Assembly (NCBI GenBank): GCA_026874595.1
Contig: CM049317.1
Location: 12,814,882-12,878,881, forward strand
DNA length: 64,000 nucleotides
Direction of reading: 5' to 3'
Source of the DNA: Sipunculus nudus
Lineage: Eukaryota; Annelida; Sipuncula; Golfingiida; Sipunculidae
The position numbers and the translations under genes were made by a program. Shown here one piece after another: positions 62,021 through 64,000 of the stretch; position 1 is the stretch's first letter, and the number at the start of each line of letters is the position of its first letter. The notes below the pieces were generated by a model, which ran no database searches, was not told the origin of the DNA, and saw nothing but the letters and a program-made list of their open reading frames with translations.

Positions 62021-62245
62021 GGAGGGAAAGACAGTGAAAGCAGATGGGCGTACAAAACCTAAAGGACACAGACATTACGTACAGAATTCAAAATTTAAAA
62101 AAGTACATATATTATTTAACATTGAATTCAATATACATTTTATTTTTGCAGGTACAATAAATGTTCAATTATCTTACAGTGGTGTATAAGCTGAACCTTC
62201 ACCGTGGTAGGCCGGAGTATCGTCAGCGTCATACACTGTGAGAAT
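28534..62245 (-). CDS. Gene 1: multi-exon WSC/Ig/ephrin-like single-pass receptor, 5' partial
   Basis: Twenty minus-strand exons (62178-62245, 61673-61747, 61308-61381, 58466-58628, 55457-55614, 54375-54497, 53632-53710, 52930-53015, 49540-49711, 47504-47640, 44787-44982, 44244-44425, 43597-43779, 42652-42924, 41786-41955, 41202-41318, 39856-40015, 32112-32276, 31487-31577, 28534-29209) join with AG acceptors, GT donors and matching phase at all 19 junctions. The total is 3348 nt, or 1115 codons plus a TGA stop. Domain order by visible residue: N-terminal region 1-75; degenerate WSC ~80-175; linker ~180-275; WSC ~285-378; WSC ~385-488; Ig ~566-656; linker ~657-790; ephrin-receptor-like cysteine module ~793-860; transmembrane ~864-889; cytoplasmic tail 891-1115. 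No start codon or signal peptide is visible, so 5' exons are missing. WSC domains bind glycans in some proteins, so extracellular glycan sensing is plausible. I know no named protein with this order; function is inferred. Confidence 0.85.
29210..31486. repeat. Gene 1 last intron with two family B Helitron-like copies
   Basis: A truncated copy at about 29415-29600 and a second at about 29698-30028 (ending gcattccttggaatgc, then agatttccag, i.e. a mutated CTAG end), same orientation. (TAT)n near 29252-29290. 30.1-31.48 kb: nothing recognised. Confidence 0.5.
31487..31577 (-). CDS. Gene 1 exon: transmembrane helix
   Basis: Acceptor cgtttgtttttcag, donor TATCG|gtaggt; phase 1 to 2. The 91-nt exon encodes [20 protein letters not shown] then [11 protein letters not shown], about 26 uncharged residues ending in arginine: a typical single-pass type I membrane anchor with small-residue (GxxG-like) spacing. 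The next exon begins the basic/serine-rich tail. Confidence 0.92.
31940..32092 (-). repeat. tRNA-derived SINE-like fragment
   Basis: The minus strand has GGTTCGACTCC, a perfect Pol III B-box, in gcgggttcgactcccagcg, followed by a 'ggtttcctccggcttcc' block. No convincing A-box or full tRNA fold. Lies in the intron between the transmembrane and ephrin-like exons. Confidence 0.35.
32112..32276 (-). CDS. Gene 1 exon: ephrin-receptor-like (GCC2/GCC3) module
   Basis: Acceptor ttatttaaaaaaaaaaacag, donor GAATG|gtaact; symmetric phase 1-1, 55 codons. Regular cysteine spacing: [20 protein letters not shown], then [18 protein letters not shown] and ATSKDSC. This is the 'CPPGTY....C.PCP.GTYQ...G...C..CP.G' pattern of GCC2/GCC3 modules. 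It lies directly outside the membrane helix. The acceptor tract is purine-rich but phase and homology support it. Confidence 0.88.
32589..33366 (-). repeat. 3' LTR
   Basis: 778 bp; in element orientation TGTTACAGGTGC...GGTTTCGTAACA with matching inverted ends. Contains a TATATAAAAGG (minus strand, near 33.11 kb), a likely TATA box, and AATAAATTATA near 32.75 kb. Confidence 0.88.
33367..33380 (-). other. Polypurine tract
   Basis: The minus strand reads caggagggggag directly before TGTTACA of the 3' LTR, where plus-strand synthesis would start. Confidence 0.7.
33400..34221 (-). pseudogene. Degenerate RT C-terminus and RNase H region
   Basis: Occupies the position of RNase H between the YIDD box and the polypurine tract; the reading frame is broken many times. 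Only fragments such as '[10 protein letters not shown]' (from the plus-strand bases around 33640-33665) can be read. Confidence 0.5.
34222..34590 (-). pseudogene. Reverse transcriptase palm domain
   Basis: [30 protein letters not shown] (first Asp), [15 protein letters not shown] and [11 protein letters not shown] (YIDD catalytic box) are all present. A deletion and frameshift just upstream (about 34.60-34.65 kb) removes part of the N terminus. It lies downstream of integrase in element orientation. Confidence 0.9.
34977..36103 (-). pseudogene. Integrase, two overlapping broken frames
   Basis: The zinc-binding HHCC region is intact ([17 protein letters not shown], then YCKSCHTCQ). The first catalytic Asp is present ([10 protein letters not shown]). 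The second is lost: [14 protein letters not shown] has Cys where Asp is normal. A frameshift near 35.6 kb precedes the rest. Near 35.5 kb the region that should hold the catalytic Glu is shifted and reads Lys in the matching frame (GALKRFHQ). The C-terminal part ([13 protein letters not shown], then [12 protein letters not shown]) is recognisable. Confidence 0.85.
36134..36817 (-). pseudogene. Retroelement protease region
   Basis: Contains [12 protein letters not shown], a retropepsin active-site motif (D-T/S-G), followed by [12 protein letters not shown], the expected second-half region of aspartic proteases. Ends at a stop at 36134. Separate from gag by a frameshift. Confidence 0.75.
36866..38359 (-). 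pseudogene. gag remnant with SCAN-like capsid and CCHC knuckle
   Basis: An ATG at 38359 opens an N-terminal piece ([20 protein letters not shown]) ending in stop at 38060. After a disrupted stretch ([11 protein letters not shown] visible), 37877-37494 encodes the capsid part ([15 protein letters not shown], then [17 protein letters not shown]), which resembles the vertebrate SCAN domain, known to derive from Gmr1-like Gag. A frameshift follows, then a serine-rich region and the knuckle [14 protein letters not shown] (CX2CX4HX4C). Confidence 0.8.
38505..38526 (-). other. Primer-binding site, tRNA-Pro type
   Basis: Just inside the 5' LTR the minus strand reads TGGGGGCTCGTCTGGGAT. This is the tRNA-Pro complement familiar from gammaretroviruses (TGGGGGCTCGTCCGGGAT) with one change. 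A few bases (taaaat) separate it from the LTR. Confidence 0.7.
38527..39306 (-). repeat. 5' LTR (upstream in element orientation)
   Basis: 780 bp; in element orientation it begins TGATACAGGTGC and ends GTGACA, both mutated from TGTTACA...CGTAACA seen in the other LTR. By eye roughly two dozen differences occur in about 330 aligned bases between the two LTRs, so the insertion is old. Confidence 0.88.
39856..40015 (-). CDS. Gene 1 exon: start of ephrin-receptor-like cysteine module
   Basis: Acceptor tttacctttacag, donor TGCA|gtaagt; phase 0 to 1. A basic segment ([19 protein letters not shown]) is followed by [12 protein letters not shown], the opening of a GCC2/GCC3 ephrin-receptor-like repeat that continues in the exon at 32.1 kb. 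The Gmr1-like element is inserted in the intron between the two. Confidence 0.85.
40016..41201. repeat. Gene 1 intron with (AT)n
   Basis: (AT)n at 40235-40278; otherwise AT-rich DNA with nothing recognised. Introns 41319-41785 and 41956-42651 likewise show nothing beyond one TGACGTCA near 42138. Confidence 0.65.
41202..41318 (-). CDS. Gene 1 exon: post-Ig region part 2
   Basis: Acceptor acctgtttatgtccatag, donor AAACAG|gtaata; phase 0-0, 39 codons. The peptide contains [15 protein letters not shown] and a CEPEC cysteine pair, then a lysine-rich stretch continuing into the next exon. Confidence 0.8.
41786..41955 (-). CDS. Gene 1 exon: post-Ig region part 1
   Basis: Acceptor tttttgtctgttcag, donor AATGAT|gtaagc; phase 1 to 0. 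The peptide [20 protein letters not shown] is followed by [18 protein letters not shown]. Four cysteines. No named domain recognised. Its first strand resembles the exons at 61.7 and 54.4 kb. Confidence 0.8.
42652..42924 (-). CDS. Gene 1 exon: complete immunoglobulin domain
   Basis: The acceptor is atgttactttgttag and the donor CTCACTG|gtgagt. It is a classic phase 1-1 exon of 91 codons holding one Ig fold. The marks are ASLSCYDDD (first cysteine), [12 protein letters not shown] (core tryptophan), [20 protein letters not shown] (strand E, 'D.A.Y.C' with second cysteine). A shuffled Ig module of this kind is typical of metazoan receptors. This is the clearest single domain in the window. Confidence 0.92.
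42925..43596. repeat. Gene 1 intron with (TTA)n and family B Helitron-like fragment
   Basis: (TTA)n at 42950-42985 next to the Ig exon. A fragment at about 43292-43540 begins ttgcctcggctgggagggta and shares the family B core (aactcacgtaatcatgaacgga). Confidence 0.5.
43597..43779 (-). CDS. Gene 1 exon: linker between WSC 3 and Ig
   Basis: Acceptor acatttattttcaag, donor ACAG|gtagga; symmetric phase 1-1, 61 codons. It is cysteine-free and charged ([19 protein letters not shown]) and ends in a glycine-rich stretch (TGSGRDGGT) before the Ig exon. Probably a flexible spacer. Confidence 0.8.
44244..44425 (-). CDS. Gene 1 exon: second half of WSC domain 3
   Basis: Acceptor cgctccttgtag, donor TCCAC|gtaaga; phase 2 to 1. 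It reads [18 protein letters not shown], then [20 protein letters not shown] and SVY, a complete WSC second half (CxC, C...C, CGG..xISVY). A proline-rich stretch (APATPPAW) follows, leading to the linker exon. Confidence 0.9.
44426..44786. repeat. Gene 1 intron with (AT)n between WSC 3 half-exons
   Basis: (AT)n at 44536-44590; nothing else recognised. The 43780-44243 intron is also featureless. Confidence 0.7.
44787..44982 (-). CDS. Gene 1 exon: first half of WSC domain 3
   Basis: Acceptor aactttttgttttag, donor AACAA|gtgaga; phase 1 to 2. An N-terminal extension ([20 protein letters not shown]) has two extra cysteines. It precedes [20 protein letters not shown] and [12 protein letters not shown], which carry WSC cysteines 1-3. 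Confidence 0.85.
45357..46790 (-). mobile_element. Helitron-like element, family A, with ~335-bp repeats
   Basis: On the minus strand it ends tcagcgtaatgacccatgggtca, a hairpin matching the 3' end at 18924 (CTAG lost). Four units are marked by ggtgg..ccaccagtctgc at about 45535, 45872, 46211 and 46543. Units share 'aacagagacctaatttcaggtt' with the 157-bp repeats at 59-61 kb. A G tract (46674-46691) lies in the last unit. The 5' end is not found. Confidence 0.55.
47504..47640 (-). CDS. Gene 1 exon: second half of WSC domain 2
   Basis: Acceptor aatattttgtag, donor GTCG|gtacta; phase 2 to 1. It begins [18 protein letters not shown], the WSC CxCG signature, followed by [11 protein letters not shown] and ends MQLFRV, like the usual WSC ending (LFRV/ISVY). 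With the preceding exon this gives the full set of eight cysteines. Confidence 0.8.
47641..49539. repeat. Gene 1 intron between WSC 2 half-exons
   Basis: A repeat at about 48340-48620 resembles 7450-7690. 48840-48960 resembles 51900-52020 ('ttgctcttgctgtg'). A family B Helitron-like copy on the minus strand spans about 49193-49510, its hairpin end at 49193-49230 interrupted by a G tract (49235-49254). Confidence 0.45.
49540..49711 (-). CDS. Gene 1 exon: first half of WSC domain 2
   Basis: Acceptor atttatgtattacag, donor GCTGAC|gtatgt; phase 1 to 2. The peptide contains [15 protein letters not shown], then [20 protein letters not shown], matching the WSC start with cysteines 1-3 and the conserved 'G..YA' step. 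A Helitron-like fragment lies in the intron just downstream. Confidence 0.85.
49712..52929. other. Long gene 1 intron, unclassified
   Basis: C tracts near 50299-50309 and 50709-50725. 51,900-52,760 is less AT-rich, with repeated 'ctttcgcccaccgttgactgg'-like phrases (52131, 52198, 52299), and looks like a mobile-element long repeat, but no ends were found. The 137-codon plus-strand frame at 51.1-51.5 kb has no recognisable motif. Confidence 0.45.
52930..53015 (-). CDS. Gene 1 exon: inter-WSC region part 3
   Basis: Acceptor tgtcgcggtag, donor TCCTAG|gttagt; phase 2 to 1. The peptide begins [19 protein letters not shown] and ends FVTYVLG. One cysteine. Domain family not recognised. The next exon begins WSC 2. 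Confidence 0.7.
53632..53710 (-). CDS. Gene 1 exon: inter-WSC region part 2 (helical)
   Basis: Acceptor ttaatacttaag, donor CAGTG|gtatgt; phase 1 to 2. The peptide [18 protein letters not shown] continues NLLRIRQQW, an acidic then basic amphipathic stretch likely to be helical. The short length (79 nt) is supported by phase agreement on both sides. Confidence 0.7.
54375..54497 (-). CDS. Gene 1 exon: inter-WSC region part 1
   Basis: Acceptor tactttttttag, donor ACAG|gtacga; symmetric phase 1-1. The peptide runs [15 protein letters not shown], then [18 protein letters not shown]. It has no cysteines and is probably beta-rich. Function unknown. It follows degenerate WSC 1 and, with the next two exons, separates it from WSC 2. 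Confidence 0.75.
54498..55456. repeat. Gene 1 intron with C tract and family B Helitron-like fragment
   Basis: C tract at 54779-54794. A fragment at about 54845-55060 carries the family B core (cattacgggaatggaccaatgaagaatcgattag and catgatccggatactgg, read in parts). The introns 53016-53631 and 53711-54374 show nothing recognised. Confidence 0.45.
55457..55614 (-). CDS. Gene 1 exon: second half of degenerate WSC domain 1
   Basis: Acceptor aagtaacttttcag, donor GATG|gtaaga; phase 2 to 1. It starts [18 protein letters not shown], the WSC 'CYCG' region. The later cysteines are missing: where most WSC domains have 'MPCPGD' and 'CGG..RISVY' this exon has [10 protein letters not shown] and [10 protein letters not shown]. 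Only one cysteine (ENC) follows the CxC motif, so at least one usual disulfide cannot form. Confidence 0.85.
56610..58201. mobile_element. TTAA-target DNA transposon, non-autonomous
   Basis: The 1592-bp segment is flanked by TTAA (56606-56609; 58202-58205). Its ends are inverted: GGTGAACTGTAATGATATTT left, and CGGTGAACTGTAACGAT read from the right. It interrupts a repeat that is continuous at 23.43-23.78 kb: the left half ends at 56.61 kb, and the right half resumes 'cgttttggctccttggcacgtcaaaatgac' at 58.2 kb. No transposase found. piggyBac- or Kolobok-like by target only. A G tract lies at 57643-57661. Confidence 0.65.
58466..58628 (-). CDS. Gene 1 exon: first half of degenerate WSC domain 1
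   Basis: Acceptor gtcttttctag, donor GCTGG|gtatga; phase 1 to 2. The peptide has the WSC beginning: [12 protein letters not shown], then [19 protein letters not shown], i.e. the first three WSC cysteines and the typical 'C..FC...G..YA' spacing. The phase-2 split falls just before the CxC motif, the same place at which WSC domains 2 and 3 and gene 2 are split. Confidence 0.85.
58732..60908 (-). mobile_element. Helitron-like element, family A, with ~157-bp internal tandem repeats
   Basis: On the minus strand it begins TTTTTAGCTCAGCTGAC (at 60908) after a host A and passes gatcaccctttgtccg. Its 3' part is cctagcgtcatggcccatg (58732), truncated in the hairpin. About twelve units carry 'taggtcaccatgacctaatttc', 'gattctaggcctaa' and 'tttgtgccctgtctgac'; marker spacing is mostly 146-161 bp. 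Non-coding. Confidence 0.65.
61308..61381 (-). CDS. Gene 1 exon, N-terminal region part 2
   Basis: Acceptor caagcactgtag, donor CCCG|gtaata; phase 2 in, phase 1 out, 74 bases. The peptide contains [20 protein letters not shown] and ends FGQPP before the first WSC exon. It is the only stop-free frame whose phase fits both neighbouring exons. No known domain recognised. Confidence 0.7.
61513..61600. repeat. (AT)n microsatellite in gene 1 intron
   Basis: Uninterrupted (AT)n at 61538-61587, then a short GT-rich run. Confidence 0.9.
61673..61747 (-). CDS. Gene 1 exon, N-terminal region part 1
   Basis: Acceptor tatccctgtag, consensus donor TTACAG|gtacgt. Phase 2 in, phase 2 out. The peptide includes [19 protein letters not shown], a run of alternating hydrophobic and aromatic residues typical of a beta strand. 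It resembles [12 protein letters not shown] at 54.4 kb and [12 protein letters not shown] at 41.9 kb, hinting at a repeated unit. An (AT)n tract follows in the intron. Confidence 0.7.
61910..62020. repeat. (GA)n, G tract and (GACA)n composite microsatellite
   Basis: (GA)n at ~61911-61930, G tract 61931-61942, then (GACA)n at ~61970-62015. It gives long but meaningless open frames on both strands. Confidence 0.9.
62178..62245 (-). CDS. Gene 1 exon (first confident, visible residues 1-22)
   Basis: The acceptor is cttcttcccttag and the donor is ACCACT|gtaaga. Read in phase 0, the exon gives a peptide containing [14 protein letters not shown] and ends in phase 2, which fits the next exon. A second acceptor nine bases in (ctcacag, exon start 62236) would be phase 1 and would suit the tentative upstream exon at 62347-62442, so the 5' edge is not certain. 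No domain recognised. Confidence 0.6.
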
Positions 62246-62346
62246 CTAAGGGAAGAAGCGAAAATATATACTTCAGCTGGTTCATGTGTTCAATGCGCGA
62301 TGCTTCGGTAGACCACATTAAAAAATAGTTTTACGGCTTCGCTGAC

Positions 62347-62442
62347 CATATTTTTCGTGGATGATTCCCTTTTTTCCAAGGAAGACATTGTCCTCGCTAA
62401 TGTCGGTAATTTGTGCAAAGGCACATATTCCGTAAAATAATC
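62347..62442 (-). CDS. Tentative additional 5' exon of gene 1
   Basis: The segment lies behind a good acceptor (cttgtcttttag) and is open in two frames over 96 bases. The frame containing GICAFAQITDISEDNVF looks like protein and would be phase 1 to phase 1, joining the alternative acceptor at 62236. The donor (TATG|gtcagc) is poor, which keeps confidence low. Beyond it toward 64 kb there is only tandem repeat DNA. Confidence 0.3.
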
Positions 62443-62674
62443 CTAAAAGACAAGAAACGCCTAATTTTATTTTTCAGTTAAGGCATATTGCACTTATAAA
62501 ATAACTCATTCGCTCTCATTCTCCTATAGTCAAATAAAATTCTGGTTACTTATGTACTCTGACTTTGTAACACACTGTCCCGATGTTTCCCCGATGTTTA
62601 TCTATCAAGAAAGGTACCAGCATACCTATACGTGTAAGATTCACACAGATACAGAGTTAACTGATAAAAATAAG

Positions 62675-64000
62675 TGACCAATTGGCCATGACGCTCAGGT
62701 AATTTTGACTGGGTGCTCATGTTTTTTTTTTTGTTTTTTTTTTTATTAATGTTATATATTGTCTGTGAGAATAACCTATGGCTAAAGTTACAGTTTTGAA
62801 AAAATTGACAGAAAATAAAAATTTCAGGATTCATATGAGACCTGCCCAGGACCCCTCTAGATTTCACAATAGAAGGTTCCAAGGAAAATAGATACAATTT
62901 GTACCCTGTCTGTCTGGGTGCTCAAATTCATGTTTCTGGTCCATAGCTAGCAGAATATACGTCACCATGATCCAATTTCAGGTTTCCAAGGAGAATTGCC
63001 GAGGATTCCCCTGATTGTAACGTTAGAAGAGTCTAGGGCTAATGGATACAAATTGTGCCTTGTCTCTCTGGGTGCGCCAAACCATTTTTCAGCCAAAAGG
63101 TCACACAATTCAGGACCTCTCTAAATTTTATGTTAAAAGATTCTAGGCCTTATGGATACAATTTGTGCCCTGTCTGACTGTCTGGGTGCTTACATGACAT
63201 ATTATCTGATACGTTGCAAAATATAGGTCATGTTGACCTAATTTCAGGTACGTAAGGACACCGGCCAAGGACGTCTAAGAATGTTACATTGGAAGATTCG
63301 AGGCCTTACAGATACAATGTGTGCCCTGCCTGACTGTCTGGGTAATAATGTGACTTCTTTTCCTTAAGGTCATGGTGACCTAATTTAAGTTTTCCACAGA
63401 CATTTTCTAGTACGTCTCAGAATATTACATTAGAAGATTCTAGGTCTAACAAATACAATGTGTGCCCTTCCTGACTTTCTTGGTGCTCAAAATCCTGTTT
63501 TCGGCCTGTAGGTCACAAAATGTAGGTCACCATGACCTAATTACAGGTTTCAAAGGAGATTTGCCTAGGACCTCCCAGGATGTTGTATTAGAAGATTTTA
63601 GGCCTTACAGATATGATATATGCCCATCTGACATTCGGAAGGCTCAAAATCAGGTTTTTGTCTTCTAGGTCACAAAATGTAGGTCACCATGACATAATTT
63701 CAGATTTCCAAGGAGATTTGCCTAGAGCCTCCCATGAAATTGTGTGAGAAGAATCTAGGCCCAACAGATACGATTTGTCACCATCTGACATTCAACGTGT
63801 TCATAAAACATCTTTTTCCTTTAGGTCACAGGCTAAGGTCACAGTTACCTAATTTCAGGTTTCTAAGGACATTTGCCTAGGACCTCCCCCAATGTCATGT
63901 TGGAGGATTCTAGGCCTAGTGGATATTATTTGTGTCCGATCTGACTGTCTGGGTGCTCACAATCATGTTTTCGGCCCATAGGTCACAAAATATAGATGAA
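62675..64000 (-). mobile_element. Helitron-like element, family A, second 157-bp-repeat copy (runs off the window)
   Basis: Minus-strand 3' end gagcgtcatggccaattggtcac near 62,675-62,697 (hairpin kept, CTAG mutated). The same ~157-bp units and the same unit order as 58.7-60.9 kb follow; 62780-63050 closely parallels 58800-59070, and 63650-63990 closely parallels 60170-60510. Its 5' end is beyond 64 kb. Confidence 0.65.

Noticed and set aside
61833-62189. 118-codon frame on plus and a similar one on minus.
   Set aside because: Produced by (GA)n and (GACA)n microsatellites.

Overview
This window is animal nuclear DNA. It has short coding islands with GT/AG splice sites, long AT-rich introns and dense interspersed and tandem repeats, and no operons. 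The repeat content fits a lophotrochozoan, most likely a mollusc: Helitron-like elements with ~157-bp and ~335-bp internal repeats, a Gmr1-type Ty3/gypsy element, L1/Tx1-like LINE pieces and 'TTTTTAGCTC' repeat ends. The phylum is inferred; species cannot be read from the sequence.

The main content is a tandem pair of genes, both on the minus strand, built around WSC (cysteine-rich, putative carbohydrate-binding) domains. Gene 1 covers about 62.2 to 28.5 kb. I could join 20 exons, and every junction agrees in reading phase. They encode at least 1115 residues: an unrecognised N-terminal region, a degenerate WSC, a linker region, two complete WSC domains, one Ig domain, another linker region, an ephrin-receptor-like (GCC2/GCC3) cysteine module, one transmembrane helix and a 225-residue serine/tyrosine-rich cytoplasmic tail with an NPxY motif. 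The true N terminus lies above 62.2 kb, probably outside the window. Gene 2 starts at 15,588 with a TATA promoter, a CRE-like cluster and a signal-peptide exon. It continues through one complete eight-cysteine WSC domain to 4,663, and its 3' end was not found.

Layout: 1-2.7 kb, diverged tandem duplication and inverted-repeat elements; 2.7-3.8 kb, LINE ORF1 remnant; 4.7-15.7 kb, gene 2, with a solo LTR, a Tc1/mariner-like element, Helitron-like elements and a 255-bp palindromic MITE in its introns; 15.7-28.5 kb, intergenic DNA with Helitron-like, hAT-like and rearranged LINE copies; 28.5-62.3 kb, gene 1. A complete but dead Gmr1-like LTR retrotransposon (32,589-39,306; integrase encoded before reverse transcriptase) sits in gene 1's intron 17, and a TTAA-target transposon (56,610-58,201) sits in another intron. 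From 62.7 kb to the end is one more Helitron-like tandem-repeat element.

The two genes look like members of a family of secreted or membrane carbohydrate-sensing proteins. In gene 1 the WSC, Ig and ephrin-like modules would be extracellular and the tyrosine-rich tail would signal or mediate internalisation. The domain calls rest on motifs read by eye; the function is inference.
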